Of a DNA stretch of 53,657 nucleotides, positions 38,978 through 48,059 are shown in pieces. The stretch is from Solirubrobacterales bacterium (GTDB taxonomy: Bacteria > Actinomycetota > Thermoleophilia > Solirubrobacterales > 70-9). How positions within the stretch are numbered: position 1 is the stretch's first letter; every line of letters starts with the position of its first letter. Location of the stretch: positions 145,480-199,136 of the forward strand of contig JAFKLL010000011.1 in NCBI GenBank assembly GCA_017304845.1, in the 5' to 3' direction. The position numbers were made by a program, and so were the translations under genes. A model generated the notes under the pieces. That model did not search any database and was not told the DNA's origin. It saw only the letters and a list, made by a program, of their open reading frames with translations.

Positions 38978-40045
38978 TTAGTTGTCCTCCTTGTAAGCGT
39001 CGATCAAGATCTGGGCGACCTCGGGGCGGGAGAACTCGGGCGGCGGCATCGCGCCGTTGCCCAGCATCTCGCGGACCTTGGTGCCGGAAAGGAAAAGTCG
39101 GTCTTCGGCGCTGTGGGGGCAGGTCTTGTTGGAAGCCAGGCCCTCGCACTTGTGGCACCAGAAGGTGTGCTCGAACTTGAGCGGCTCGATGCCGAGCTCG
39201 TCCAGGTCGATGTCGTCGAAGATCTTCTGGGCGTCATAGGTGCCGTAGTAATCGCCGACGCCGGCGTGATCGCGACCGACGATGAAGTGGGTGCAACCGT
39301 AGTTGCGGCGGACGATCGCGTGGAGCACGGCCTCGCGCGGACCGGCGTAGTGCATCTTCGACGGGTTGACGCCGAGGATCACGCGGTCGTTGGGGTAGTA
39401 GTCCTCCATCAGCAGCTCGTAGCACTTCATCCGCACGTCGGCCGGGATGTCGCCGGCCTTGGTCTTGCCGATCAGCGGGTGGATGAAGAGACCGTCGGAG
39501 ACCTCGAGGGCCGCCTTGGTCAGGTACTCGTGGGCGCGGTGGATCGGGTTGCGGGTCTGGAAGGCGACGACGCGCTTCCAACCGCGGTCGGCGAAGGCCT
39601 GCTTCGACTCGGCCGGGGTGAGGTAACGGCGCTGGAAGGCCTCCTCGTGATCCGGCAGCGCGTCGACCGAGATCGGGCCGGCGATGCAGCGGACGCCCTC
39701 CTCGTGGATGGCGGCGACGCCGGGATGCTCGAGGTCGGTCGTGGTGTAGACCGACTTGGCCTCGTGGTCGAGGTCGCGCTCGAAGATCTCCTCCACCGTG
39801 ATCGAACCGAGAGCCTTGCCCTCGTCGGAGCTGAGGGCGATGACGTCACCGACCTCGCATTCGAGATCGGTCGGCAGGGTGATCGGGATCGGCCAGTAGT
39901 CGCCGGCAGCGGTCCGCATCTCGTCGCAGACCCGCTTCCAGTCGGCGGAACCCTGGAACCCGGTGAGCGGCGCAAAGCCGCCGTTGCCGATCATCTCGAA
40001 GTCGGCGGTCTGTCTCTCGGAAAGCTGGAGGGCTAGATCGGTCAT
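38978..40045 (-). CDS. sat: ATP sulfurylase (sulfate adenylyltransferase)
   Basis: 355 residues from ATG 40045. Active-site motifs AFQTRNPIHRAHEYL and VGRDHAGVGDYYG are those of the single-subunit Sat type, not CysN/CysD. A Cys cluster (FWCHKCEGLASNKTC) near the C-terminus matches the zinc site known from bacterial Sat. It makes APS from ATP and sulfate. A TATACG nine bases upstream (40055-40060) suggests an additional leaderless promoter, in a 93-base gap after cysH. Confidence 0.95.
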   Translation of the reverse strand: MTDLALQLSERQTADFEMIGNGGFAPLTGFQGSADWKRVCDEMRTAAGDYWPIPITLPTDLECEVGDVIALSSDEGKALGSITVEEIFERDLDHEAKSVYTTTDLEHPGVAAIHEEGVRCIAGPISVDALPDHEEAFQRRYLTPAESKQAFADRGWKRVVAFQTRNPIHRAHEYLTKAALEVSDGLFIHPLIGKTKAGDIPADVRMKCYELLMEDYYPNDRVILGVNPSKMHYAGPREAVLHAIVRRNYGCTHFIVGRDHAGVGDYYGTYDAQKIFDDIDLDELGIEPLKFEHTFWCHKCEGLASNKTCPHSAEDRLFLSGTKVREMLGNGAMPPPEFSRPEVAQILIDAYKEDN

Positions 40046-40054
40046 GGTCACGCT

Positions 40055-40060
40055 CGTATA
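40055..40060 (-). promoter_or_regulatory. Putative internal -10 box for sat-cysC
   Basis: TATACG on the minus strand, nine bases before the sat ATG; no Shine-Dalgarno sequence precedes that ATG. Confidence 0.35.
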
Positions 40061-40113
40061 TGGAGGGAATGTTGACAGGAAAGGTGGAGAATCCAGCAGC
40101 CTAACCATTCCGA

Positions 40114-40129
40114 GGGCCGGATGCGGCCC
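40114..40129. repeat. Hairpin between cysH and sat
   Basis: GGGCCG and CGGCCC around a four-base loop, just after the cysH stop on the minus strand. It has no U run, so it could reduce read-through into sat or protect the upstream mRNA end. Confidence 0.35.
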
Positions 40130-40138
40130 GATCGGCGG

Positions 40139-40894
40139 TCAGTTGATGCCGCACTCCGTCTTGCCGGACCCTGACCAGCGGCCGTCACGGGACGACTGAC
40201 CGGGCATGACCGGCCGGGTGCAGTGGGTGCACCCGATTGATGGATAACCCTGATCGTGCAGGGGGTTGTAAGGAATGTTGTTCTTGTGGAGGTGGGTCCA
40301 GACGTCCCGCTCGGTCCAATCGGCCAGCGGGTTCACCTTCCAGATGTCGAAGCGTTTGTCCCAGGTGAACTTGGGGGCGTTGGCCCGGGTCGCCGAGTCC
40401 TCGCGACGGATGCCGGAGACCCAGCAGTCGACGGTCGAGAGGGCACGGCGCATCGGCTCCACCTTGCGGATCCCGCAGCAGGCGTCGGGGTCCGTCTTCC
40501 AGAGCTGGTCGCCGTACTGCTTGGCCTGCTCTTCGGGAGTCAGGTTGTGCCACCGCTCGAACTCGACCCCGAAGCGCTCGGCCAGGCGATCCCTGGTCTC
40601 GTAGGTCTCCGGGAAGAGGAAGTCGGTGTCGAGGTAGAAGAAGCGGGCGTCGGGGTTGATCTCCGTCGCCAGGTGCATGACCACCGAGCTCGTCTTCTGG
40701 AACGAGCAGGCGATGTACATGTCCTGGCCGAACTGCTCGAAGGCCCACTCGAGGACCTCGCCGGCGCCGAGCGGCTCCAGCTGGGCGGCCACCGCTTCGG
40801 CGTCGAAACGGGCGGCCAGGGCGCGGGTGGCCTCCTCGGCCTTGCGCGCCGCTTCGGCCTCGGCCGGGGTCAATGTCGTGGTCGTCGGTTCCAT
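40139..40894 (-). CDS. cysH: Assimilatory adenylylsulfate (APS) reductase
   Basis: 251 residues of the PAPS reductase fold. Two Cys pairs, DACCGIRK and GCTHCTRP, about 80 residues apart, are the [4Fe-4S] ligands that mark APS reductases; PAPS-specific enzymes lack them. The C-terminal catalytic Cys is in KTECGI. Other family segments are SFQKTSSVVMH, FYLDTDFLFPETY and WVSGIRREDSATRA. It reduces APS to sulfite with thioredoxin. It starts seven bases after sir. Confidence 0.94.
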   Translation of the reverse strand: MEPTTTTLTPAEAEAARKAEEATRALAARFDAEAVAAQLEPLGAGEVLEWAFEQFGQDMYIACSFQKTSSVVMHLATEINPDARFFYLDTDFLFPETYETRDRLAERFGVEFERWHNLTPEEQAKQYGDQLWKTDPDACCGIRKVEPMRRALSTVDCWVSGIRREDSATRANAPKFTWDKRFDIWKVNPLADWTERDVWTHLHKNNIPYNPLHDQGYPSIGCTHCTRPVMPGQSSRDGRWSGSGKTECGIN

Positions 40895-40901
40895 CGGATC
40901 G

Positions 40902-42800
40902 CTAGACAGCGCACTCGCCCTCGCCGCGCTCGACCTTGTAGGGGTCGGAGCGCTGCCAGTCGATGAACATCTGCATCGTGTCGAGGCTGAAGTCGACCGG
41001 CATGGTCAGTTCCTTGACCTCTTCCTCCATGCGGGTGGTGCCGACCCGGTCGACGAAGTCGTTGAAGATCTCGCCCTCGTCCCGCTCGGACTCATACAGC
41101 CGGATCCACCGCTCGACCGCTTCCGGGACCCGGCGCGCGGGAAGGCGCGACTTGAGGCGGGTGCCGTAGATCGTCTCGCCGTCGGTGTACTTGCCGCCGA
41201 GGTGCGGGACATAGGCCGGGATGGTCTTGCTGCCGACCTTGAGCGAGGCACCGTAGAAGCCGATGTTGGCGACGTGATGCTGGCTGCAGCCGTTCGGGCA
41301 GCCGCTCATCTTGATGTGGATGTCGCGGGTCAGAGGGTCGGTGATGTCCATCGCCTCGACCCGCTCCTGGACGGCCTGGTTGAGGCCCATCGAGGAGGTG
41401 ATGCCCATCTTGCAGGAGTCGGTGCCGGGGCAGGAGACGACATCGGTGACGCGGCGCGGCCCCACGTCGTCGAGGCCGAGCTCGCCGAGTCGCTTCCACA
41501 CGTCGTAGAGGGAGGCCTCCCGGACCCAGCGCAGCACGATGTTCTGCTGGACGGTCATGCGGGCGAAGCCGCCGGTGTAGTCCCGCATGATCTGACCGAG
41601 GCCGCGGAACTGCTCGGGGGTGAGGTCGCCGCGGATCACCTTGACCTCGACCGTGTGGAAACCCTCCTGCCGCTGCGGCTGGACGTTGGCTTCGAGGTAG
41701 CGGTCGAACTCGGCCCGGTCGCCGTTCGGCGAACCGACCGGGGCCAGCGGCTCGGTCAGCGAAGCCTGCTCGTCGATGTCGAAGACGAGGTGGTCGATGG
41801 TGAAGTCACGCTCGTTCACCCAGTCGCCCTTCAGTTCCTCGTCGACCATGCGGCGGACCTCTTCGATCCCGACCTTGTCGACCAGGACCTTGATCCGGGC
41901 GCGGGCGCGGTTCGGCCGCAGCCAGGCCTGGCGGTCGTAGACGCGGAGGATCGCCTCGGCGTGCTTGAGGTAGTCGCCGTTCTCGGCCTCGACGAAGTCG
42001 TAGATGGTCGGGGCGACGCGCGGCATGATCGAGGTGCCGCCACCGACCCGGATCTCGAAGCCCTTGACCCCGTCCTTGATCCGGCTGAGGAAGGCGATGT
42101 CGTGGATCCCGCTCATCGCGCGGTCCGCGTCGGAGCCGGTGAAGGAGGTCTTGATCTTCCGCGGCATCAGCTGGGTCGTGGGGTGCCGGACGAAGTAGCG
42201 GGTGTAGGCGCCCGCGTACCGGGTCGGGTCGAAGATCTCGTCGTCGGCGACGCCGGCCCACGGGTCGCCGGTCACGTTGCGGACGGTGTTGCCGCAGCCC
42301 TCGCGCGAGGAGAGGCCGCTGGGAGCGAGGTCGCGCAGCATGTGGACCATCTGGTTCAGCGGCACGTGGTGGATCTGGATGTTCTGGCGGGTCGTGATGT
42401 GACCCTTGTTCAGCGGGGCGTAGGTCTCGACCGCGTCCGCGAAGGCGTCCATCTGCTCGGGGGTGACGCCGCCGAAGGGGAGCTTGACCCGGACCATCTG
42501 CACGCCGGGCTGGCGCTGGCCGTAGACGCCCTGCTTGAGGCGGAAGCCGATGAACTGGTCCTCGGGGGTCTTGCCGTCCAGGAACTGGTCGGCCTCGCCC
42601 TCGAAGTCGACGAACTCTTCCTCGATGATCGGGATGACGTGACCGGGGACGTTGTCGTAGGACTCGGGGTTGGTCAGGGTGCCGAGGCGACCCTTGCCCT
42701 CCTGGAGCTTGCCCTCTTCCTGCTCGACTCCCTTGTCGCCGGGCTTCGCCTTGGGCTTGTCAGCGGGCTTCGGTTTGGACGGGGCCGAGGTGGGCTCCAA
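40902..42800 (-). CDS. sir: Ferredoxin-type sulfite reductase
   Basis: 632 residues from TTG 42800, supported by GGAGG eight bases upstream. After a Lys/Pro-rich N-terminal 45 residues come two nitrite/sulfite reductase half domains. Seen: HITTRQNIQIHHVPL, CGNTVRNVTGDPWAGV, and the cluster and sirohaem ligands in CPGTDSCKMGITSSMG and KMSGCPNGCSQHHVANIG. It reduces sulfite to sulfide with six electrons. It could in principle be a nitrite reductase, but the operon with cysH, sat and cysC argues for sulfite. Confidence 0.92.
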   Translation of the reverse strand: MEPTSAPSKPKPADKPKAKPGDKGVEQEEGKLQEGKGRLGTLTNPESYDNVPGHVIPIIEEEFVDFEGEADQFLDGKTPEDQFIGFRLKQGVYGQRQPGVQMVRVKLPFGGVTPEQMDAFADAVETYAPLNKGHITTRQNIQIHHVPLNQMVHMLRDLAPSGLSSREGCGNTVRNVTGDPWAGVADDEIFDPTRYAGAYTRYFVRHPTTQLMPRKIKTSFTGSDADRAMSGIHDIAFLSRIKDGVKGFEIRVGGGTSIMPRVAPTIYDFVEAENGDYLKHAEAILRVYDRQAWLRPNRARARIKVLVDKVGIEEVRRMVDEELKGDWVNERDFTIDHLVFDIDEQASLTEPLAPVGSPNGDRAEFDRYLEANVQPQRQEGFHTVEVKVIRGDLTPEQFRGLGQIMRDYTGGFARMTVQQNIVLRWVREASLYDVWKRLGELGLDDVGPRRVTDVVSCPGTDSCKMGITSSMGLNQAVQERVEAMDITDPLTRDIHIKMSGCPNGCSQHHVANIGFYGASLKVGSKTIPAYVPHLGGKYTDGETIYGTRLKSRLPARRVPEAVERWIRLYESERDEGEIFNDFVDRVGTTRMEEEVKELTMPVDFSLDTMQMFIDWQRSDPYKVERGEGECAV

Positions 42801-42899
42801 TTCGGTTTCCTCCTACGACGAAAGGGCTTGGTTACTGAACCGGACTGAAAACGGTAGCAAAAAGACTTAAACCTGACCGGATTTCAGGTATTTGTGGTG

Positions 42900-42923
42900 G
42901 AGGGCGAGCGGATGCCCGCCCTC
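42900..42923. repeat. Hairpin between the rhodanese gene and sir
   Basis: GAGGGCG and CGCCCTC arms around ten bases, just after the rhodanese stop on the minus strand. The rest of the 127-base gap is unusually AT-rich and should contain the sir promoter; no known riboswitch is recognised. Confidence 0.35.
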
Positions 42924-42927
42924 GCGG

Positions 42928-43326
42928 TCAGGCCCTGCGGGCTCGGGCTTCGAGGATCGCCGCGGCCTCGCCCGGTTCGGCGACGTAGCCGTCGGCCGGC
43001 TCGATCGGCCGGCCGTCCTCGATCCACTGGACGATGCCGCCGGCCAGGTTGTGGACGTCGTACCCGGCCTCGGAGAAGGCCTGGGCGGCCATCCGCGAGC
43101 GGTTTCCGACCCGGCAGTAGAAGACGACGGTCTGGTCCTTGCCGATCTCGCCGCGGCGCTCGACCAGTTCCTCCAGGCCGATCCGCTCCGAGTCGGCCAG
43201 CCGGGCCGCCTCGTGCTCGTGGGCGGTGCGGACGTCGATCAGCCGGGCGCCGGCCACGATCAGCTCGGCGACCTCGGCTGAAGAACGCTCGTACGACTCG
43301 AGCTCTGGGGCTTCTGCCTCAGGCAT
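42928..43326 (-). CDS. Rhodanese-like sulfurtransferase
   Basis: 132 residues, single rhodanese domain. LIDVRTAHEHEAARL and the active loop FYCRVGNRSRMAAQAF with catalytic Cys are visible, then VHNLAGGIVQWIEDG. It moves sulfane sulfur to acceptors. It lies between dodecin (three bases) and sir (127 bases) on the same strand, so a role in sulfur handling fits. Confidence 0.9.
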   Translation of the reverse strand: MPEAEAPELESYERSSAEVAELIVAGARLIDVRTAHEHEAARLADSERIGLEELVERRGEIGKDQTVVFYCRVGNRSRMAAQAFSEAGYDVHNLAGGIVQWIEDGRPIEPADGYVAEPGEAAAILEARARRA

Positions 43327-43329
43327 GGA

Positions 43330-43539
43330 TCAAGTCACGTCCTTGCCCTCGATGAGGAAGGCGACGCGGACGTGGGCGCGGTACTCGTCGAGGTTCTCGC
43401 CCCGGATGCCGGTCGAGACGATGTCCACGGCGCGGATGTTCCGCAGCGAGTCCTGGGCCTGCTTGAGCGCCTGCTGGGCTGCGTCATCGGTGGAAACGCG
43501 TGAGCTGCCGACCAGCTCGATGATCTTGACTACCGCCAT
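43330..43539 (-). CDS. Dodecin
   Basis: 69 residues. VVKIIELVGSSRVSTDDAAQ and the C-terminal EYRAHVRVAFLIE are typical of dodecins, small 12-subunit shells that bind flavins and CoA. GGAGGAG lies close before ATG 43539. It is co-transcribed with the rhodanese gene. It may store FMN for flavoenzymes; no direct link to sulfur metabolism is shown. Confidence 0.93.
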   Translation of the reverse strand: MAVVKIIELVGSSRVSTDDAAQQALKQAQDSLRNIRAVDIVSTGIRGENLDEYRAHVRVAFLIEGKDVT

Positions 43540-43599
43540 GAACTCCTCCTCGGTTGGTTTGTCCCGATGCTAGTTGCTCGGGGACAAATCTGCGAGAGA

Positions 43600-43803
43600 T
43601 CAGGCGATGCCGAACGGCTGGCCGGGCCCGAAGGCCTCCTTGGCCGAGACGCCGTCCCGCAGGGCGGCCTTCAGCCACGGGTCCATGCCGGTCGCCTCGA
43701 CCGGCGGGGCGACCGCCGTGTCCTGCGAGAACCGCTGGACGGCCGCCGCGATCGCGGCGGCCTCCTCGGGCGTTGCGGACTGGCTGATCGTGAACTCGGG
43801 CAT
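43600..43803 (-). CDS. Acyl-CoA carboxylase epsilon-like subunit
   Basis: 67 residues. SATPEEAAAIAAAVQRF and DPWLKAALRDGV follow the pattern of the small epsilon subunits that stabilise actinobacterial acyl-CoA carboxylases. It starts ten bases after the carboxyltransferase gene. The weak sequence conservation of this family limits certainty, but the position is strong support. Confidence 0.75.
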   Translation of the reverse strand: MPEFTISQSATPEEAAAIAAAVQRFSQDTAVAPPVEATGMDPWLKAALRDGVSAKEAFGPGQPFGIA

Positions 43804-43813
43804 CGATCCGGTC

Positions 43814-45382
43814 CTACAGCGGGATGTTGCCGTGCTTGCGGCGCGGCTGGGCGACCCGCTTGGTCTGCAGGGTGCGCAGAGCCTTGATCATCTTGATGCG
43901 GGTGTGGCGAGGCTCGATCACGTCGTCGATGTAGCCACGCTCCGCAGCCGCGTACGGGTTCGCGAAGTGCGCCTTGTAGTCGGCGATCAAGGTGGCCCGC
44001 CGCTCCTCGGGAGTGGGCGAGTTCTTGATGTCGTTGCGGTAGATGATGTTGACCGCGCCCTCGGCGCCCATCACCGCGATCTCGGCGGTGGGCCAGGCGA
44101 AGTTGAAGTCGGCGCCCATGTGCTTGGAGGCCATGACGTCGTAGGCGCCGCCGTAGGACTTGCGGGTCACGAGGCTGATCTTCGGCACGGTCGCCTCGGT
44201 GTAGGCGTAGAGCAGCTTGGCGCCGTGGCGGATGATCCCGTTCCACTCCTGGTCGGTGCCGGGCATGAAGCCGGGCACGTCGGTGAAGGTGAGGATCGGG
44301 ATGTTGAATGCGTCGCAGGTCCGCACGAAACGGGCCGCCTTCTCGGAGGACTCGATGTCGAGCACGCCGGCCTTGAAGGAGGGCTGGTTGCCGACGATCC
44401 CGACCGGGAAGCCGTCGAGGCGGGAGAAGCCGCAGATGATGTTCTTGGCGAAGTGCTCGTGGACCTCGAAGAACTCTTCGTCGTCGACGATCCGGGTCAC
44501 GACCTGCCGCATGTCGTACGGCTTGTTCGGGTCGTCGGGGACGAAGGTGTCGAGCTCCGGGTCCTCGCGGTCGGGGTCGTCCGACGGCGGGAAGTGGGGC
44601 GGCTGCTCCATGTTGTTGAGCGGCAGGAAGCTCATCAGGTAGCGCACGTCCTCGAGGCAGCTCTCCTCGTCCTCGGCCGCGAAGTGGGCGACGCCCGACT
44701 TCGAGTTGTGGGTCATCGCGCCGCCGAGCTCCTCGAAGCCGACTTCCTCGCCGGTCACGGTCTTGATGACCTCGGGGCCGGTGATGAACATGTGCGAGGT
44801 CTCCTTCACCATGAAGATGAAGTCGGTCATCGCCGGCGAGTAGACCGCGCCACCGGCGCAGGGGCCCATGATCACGCTGATCTGGGGGATCACGCCGGAG
44901 CTCTGGACGTTGCGGGCGAAGACGTCGCCGTAGGCGCCCAGCGAGACGACGCCCTCCTGGATCCGGGCGCCGCCGGAGTCGTTGAGGCCGATGACCGGAG
45001 CGCCGACCTTGGCGGCCAGGTCCATCACCTTGCACATCTTCTCGGCCATGACCTCGCCGAGCGAACCGCCGAAGACGGTGAAGTCCTGCGAGAAGACGAA
45101 GACCTTGCGGCCGTCGATCGTGCCGTGGCCGGTGACGACGGCGTCACCCCAGGGGCGGCGCTTGTTCATGTCGAAGTCGTAGGTGCGGTGCCGGACGAAG
45201 GTGTCGAGCTCCTCGAAGGAGCCGGGGTCGAGCAGCTTCTCGAGCCGCTCGCGGGCGGTCAGCTTGCCCTTGGCATGGTGCTTCTCGACGGCTTCCGCTG
45301 AAGCGGAGTTGATCGCGGCGTCGCGCAGCTCGCGCAGATACTCGAGCTTCTCTTCGTGGGTCTCAGGGTTCTTCTCACGCAT
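43814..45382 (-). CDS. Acyl-CoA carboxylase beta subunit (carboxyltransferase)
   Basis: 522 residues, full length for the propionyl/acetyl-CoA carboxyltransferase family. N-terminal domain: [44 protein letters not shown] (oxyanion loop). C-terminal domain: [19 protein letters not shown] and [14 protein letters not shown]. It transfers carboxyl from biotin to acyl-CoA. The start follows a TACACT box by nine bases with a palindrome next to it. Its biotinylated partner is encoded about 6 kb away (35584-37350). Confidence 0.95.
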   Translation of the reverse strand: MREKNPETHEEKLEYLRELRDAAINSASAEAVEKHHAKGKLTARERLEKLLDPGSFEELDTFVRHRTYDFDMNKRRPWGDAVVTGHGTIDGRKVFVFSQDFTVFGGSLGEVMAEKMCKVMDLAAKVGAPVIGLNDSGGARIQEGVVSLGAYGDVFARNVQSSGVIPQISVIMGPCAGGAVYSPAMTDFIFMVKETSHMFITGPEVIKTVTGEEVGFEELGGAMTHNSKSGVAHFAAEDEESCLEDVRYLMSFLPLNNMEQPPHFPPSDDPDREDPELDTFVPDDPNKPYDMRQVVTRIVDDEEFFEVHEHFAKNIICGFSRLDGFPVGIVGNQPSFKAGVLDIESSEKAARFVRTCDAFNIPILTFTDVPGFMPGTDQEWNGIIRHGAKLLYAYTEATVPKISLVTRKSYGGAYDVMASKHMGADFNFAWPTAEIAVMGAEGAVNIIYRNDIKNSPTPEERRATLIADYKAHFANPYAAAERGYIDDVIEPRHTRIKMIKALRTLQTKRVAQPRRKHGNIPL

Positions 45383-45391
45383 GGCCGGAGC

Positions 45392-45408
45392 AGTGTATTC
45401 ATCTGAAT
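45392..45408 (-). promoter_or_regulatory. Putative leaderless -10 box and palindrome before the carboxylase beta gene
   Basis: TACACT (45392-45397, minus) ends nine bases before the ATG. ATTCA-TC-TGAAT (45397-45408) abuts it and may be an operator. The remaining gap up to 45498 holds nothing else recognisable. Confidence 0.4.
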
Positions 45409-45498
45409 GCCGTTCGGCTCCCGCCGGGACAAGCGGCGCCGACGCAGACTGGCCCGGGGGCCAACCACCGGCCGATCCCGGGCAGGGAAGATCGCCGC

Positions 45499-46266
45499 AT
45501 GGCTGCGAGAAGACAGATAGTCGCGTTCGGAGGCGGCGGTTTCTCGATGGAGTCGGGCAATCCGCTACTCGACGATTTCGTGGTGGCGACCACCGGGCTG
45601 AAACGTCCGCGGGTCTGCTTCCTGCCGACCGCCTCCGGCGACGCCGACCACTATCTGGTCCGGTTCTACAACGCCTTCCGCGAACGCGCGGACGCCTCCC
45701 ACATCTCGCTGTTCCGGCGGGAACGCGGGGTCGGCGACATCCGCGAGCACCTGCTCTCCCAGGACCTGATCTACGTCGGCGGCGGCAGCGTGATCAGCAT
45801 GCTCGCGGTCTGGCGGGCCCACGGCATCGACGAGGTCCTCCGGGAGGCCTGGGAGCGGGGCGTCGTCCTCTGCGGCCTCTCCGCCGGTTCGCTCTGCTGG
45901 TTCGAGGAATGCGTCACGACCTATCAGCAGGAGACCAGGGTGACGATCGGGCTCGGCTTCCTGCCCTGGTCGAATCAGGTCCACTTCCAGCTCGGCTCGG
46001 ACGCCCACCGCGCCTACGAGGCGAAGCAGAGGGAGGGGCTGCGGCCCGGCTTCGCCGCCAACGACGGGGCCGCCTTCCACTTCATCGACACCGAGCTGGC
46101 CCAGGTGGTCGCGTCGCGGCCGGAGGCGCGGGGCTACCGGGTCGAGCTCAAGGGCGACCGCCCCAAGACCACCCAGCTGGCCACCCGGTATCTCGGCGCG
46201 CCGGACCACGTCCCGTTGATCGAGGACTCGCCGATCCCCTGGGCCTCGACCCCGGTCTCGGCCTGA
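45499..46266 (+). CDS. Peptidase E-like (S51) protein 1
   Basis: 255 residues. [43 protein letters not shown] and the nucleophile elbow [12 protein letters not shown] are S51 features; a candidate His lies in [13 protein letters not shown]. Peptidase E cleaves N-terminal Asp dipeptides; relatives include cyanophycinase, so the exact substrate is uncertain. The second S51 gene begins eight bases after it. Confidence 0.85.
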   Translation: MAARRQIVAFGGGGFSMESGNPLLDDFVVATTGLKRPRVCFLPTASGDADHYLVRFYNAFRERADASHISLFRRERGVGDIREHLLSQDLIYVGGGSVISMLAVWRAHGIDEVLREAWERGVVLCGLSAGSLCWFEECVTTYQQETRVTIGLGFLPWSNQVHFQLGSDAHRAYEAKQREGLRPGFAANDGAAFHFIDTELAQVVASRPEARGYRVELKGDRPKTTQLATRYLGAPDHVPLIEDSPIPWASTPVSA

Positions 46267-46273
46267 GGCGACC

Positions 46274-47056
46274 ATGAAGGGCCGCATCCTGGTCATGGGC
46301 GGGCACGAGTTCGACCGGCTCGACGGCAACGAGGCGATCTGCGACCACATCGTCGCCCTGACCGGCCGGGCGAAACCGAGGATCTGCCTGCTGCCGACCG
46401 CAAGCGGGGACCCGGAGGACCAGATCACCCGCTTCCGGCGCTCGTTCGGGGGTCGGGGCTGTGAGGTCAGCGACATCTCGTTGTTCCGGCTCGGCACCAA
46501 CCCGGTCGATGTCGCCGGCCACCTGCTCGGCCAGGACGCGATCTACGTCGGCGGCGGCAGCCTGGTCAATCTCGTCGCGATCTGGCGGGCGCATGGGATC
46601 GGGGAGCTGATCGGCGAATGCCTCGGGCGCGGGGTGCTGGTGGCCGGGCAGAGCGCCGGCGCGATGTGCTGGTTCGAGGCCGGCATCACCTCCTCGTCGG
46701 GACGCCCCGAGCCGGCGCCGGGCCTCGGCCTGCTCGAGGGCAGCCTCTGCGTCCACTACCACCGTGACCCGGAGCGCCGCCGCCGGTACCTGGCCGAGGT
46801 GGGCCGGTCGATGCCGGCCGGCCACGGGGCGGACGACCAGACCGGGCTGCTCTTCCGCGACGGCGAGTTGGCGGAGGTCTTCACGGCCCGTGAAGGGGCC
46901 GGGGTCTGGAAGGTCACGGCCGGCGAAGAGGGCGGCCTGGAAGCGCCGGTCGAGGCGGTCGACATCCGCCCGGAACCGCCCGCCGGCGGGGCGAGCAGCG
47001 CGCTCGACGACTTCCGCGCCTTGAATCAGTGGCGCCAGTCGAGCCCGGCCCGCTGA
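46274..47056 (+). CDS. Peptidase E-like (S51) protein 2
   Basis: 260 residues, paralogue of the preceding gene. CLLPTASGDPEDQITRF, IYVGGGSLVNLVAIWRAHG and GQSAGAMCWFEAG with the Ser nucleophile are shared; the His segment is LCVHYHRDPERRRRYL. The C-terminal tail is longer. GAGG at 46265-46268 is the ribosome site. Differences around the active Ser (GLSAGS against GQSAGA) suggest different substrates. Confidence 0.85.
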   Translation: MKGRILVMGGHEFDRLDGNEAICDHIVALTGRAKPRICLLPTASGDPEDQITRFRRSFGGRGCEVSDISLFRLGTNPVDVAGHLLGQDAIYVGGGSLVNLVAIWRAHGIGELIGECLGRGVLVAGQSAGAMCWFEAGITSSSGRPEPAPGLGLLEGSLCVHYHRDPERRRRYLAEVGRSMPAGHGADDQTGLLFRDGELAEVFTAREGAGVWKVTAGEEGGLEAPVEAVDIRPEPPAGGASSALDDFRALNQWRQSSPAR

Positions 47057-47089
47057 GCCGCCCGCTCAGCCTGTTCCCCACTCGTCGGG

Positions 47090-47095
47090 TAGATT
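47090..47095 (+). promoter_or_regulatory. Putative -10 box for leaderless glycosyltransferase
   Basis: TAGATT ends eight bases before GTG 47104. This supports GTG 47104 over an upstream ATG at 47029 that would overlap the previous gene. Confidence 0.45.
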
Positions 47096-47103
47096 CCGCC
47101 GCC

Positions 47104-48012
47104 GTGGTTGCGATTGGAAGTGCCATTACCGACCCGGAGAAGTACGAGAAGTTCGTAGTTCCGGGAATCGAGCTCTGCAGGGAACCCGACACCGAAGCTC
47201 TCAGCTTCGCCAGCTCAGGGACCCTTTTCAGGAGCTACAACCTGATCCTGGACGAGGCCGCCAAGATGGACGATCTCGAGTTCCTGGTGCTGATCCACCA
47301 GGACGCTCAGATCACCGATCCGGAGTTCATCCAGAAGATCAGAGCCGAGTTCGAGGATCCGGACGTGGCCCTGGTCGGCTGCGCCGGCTCGGTCGGCGTG
47401 CGGAGCATCGCCTGGTGGGAGGGCGCCGTCACCTGGGCCTCCTTCACCCACAAGTACGACGAGCTCGGCGGCGGCGAGATCCCCGCCCTGACCTGGCTGG
47501 CCCAGGACACCCCTTCCTACGCGAAGCTCGGCGAGGTCGACATGATCGACGGCTTCGTGATCGGCTTCTCCCCCTGGGCGATCAAGAACCTGCGGTTCGA
47601 CGAGATCACCGGCGGCGCCCTGCACGGCTACGACTTCGACATCTGCCATCAGGCCCGCGAGAAGGGCAAGAAGGTCGTGACCGCCGACCTCAAGGTGGTC
47701 CACCACCACTCGATCGAGCTGATCAGCGACCTCGATACCTGGGTCAACGCCCACATCGCCTTCTCCAAGAAGTGGGAGCACATGCTGCCCAAGCCGGAAG
47801 GGCCCGAGGGCAGCTCCTGGGAGGATCGGGCCCGCCGGGCCGAAGCGGAGGCCTCGGCCGCCCGCACCCTGGCCGGAGCCGGCCACCTGATCAACGAGTC
47901 GCTCGAACGCGAGCTTCAGGAGCTCAAGGCGAGCCGCAGCTGGAAGATCACCAAGCCCCTCCGCAAGTTCACCGACTTCATCATGCGCCGCAAGCCCCCA
48001 GAGGGCTACTAG
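47104..48012 (+). CDS. Glycosyltransferase, StrF/PF13712-like GT-A fold
   Basis: 302 residues from GTG 47104 (VVAIGSAITDPEKYEKFVVP). Features of this GT-A group: LEFLVLIHQDAQITDPEF, with the HQDAQI metal-binding position, CAGSVGVRSIAWWEGAV, and VDMIDGFVIGFSPWAIKNLRF followed by LHGYDFDICHQA. The C-terminal LQELKASRSWKITKPLRKF is a tail often seen on surface glycan glycosyltransferases. It probably adds a sugar to a cell-surface polymer; donor and acceptor are unknown. Confidence 0.8.
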   Translation: MVAIGSAITDPEKYEKFVVPGIELCREPDTEALSFASSGTLFRSYNLILDEAAKMDDLEFLVLIHQDAQITDPEFIQKIRAEFEDPDVALVGCAGSVGVRSIAWWEGAVTWASFTHKYDELGGGEIPALTWLAQDTPSYAKLGEVDMIDGFVIGFSPWAIKNLRFDEITGGALHGYDFDICHQAREKGKKVVTADLKVVHHHSIELISDLDTWVNAHIAFSKKWEHMLPKPEGPEGSSWEDRARRAEAEASAARTLAGAGHLINESLERELQELKASRSWKITKPLRKFTDFIMRRKPPEGY

Positions 48013-48059
48013 ACCTGTTGCCCTAGGCCCGGCGCGGGTGGGGTCCGGCTCCGCTTGGG

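Noticed and set aside
40070..40075. TTGACA on the plus strand as a promoter
   Set aside because: It would drive transcription antisense into cysH with no -10 box at the right distance.
42801..42927. SAM or other sulfur riboswitch before sir
   Set aside because: No recognisable core elements; only one simple hairpin and AT-rich promoter-like sequence.
43574..45301. Plus-strand frame of 575 codons opposite the carboxylase beta gene
   Set aside because: It is antisense to a full-length, well-conserved carboxyltransferase.
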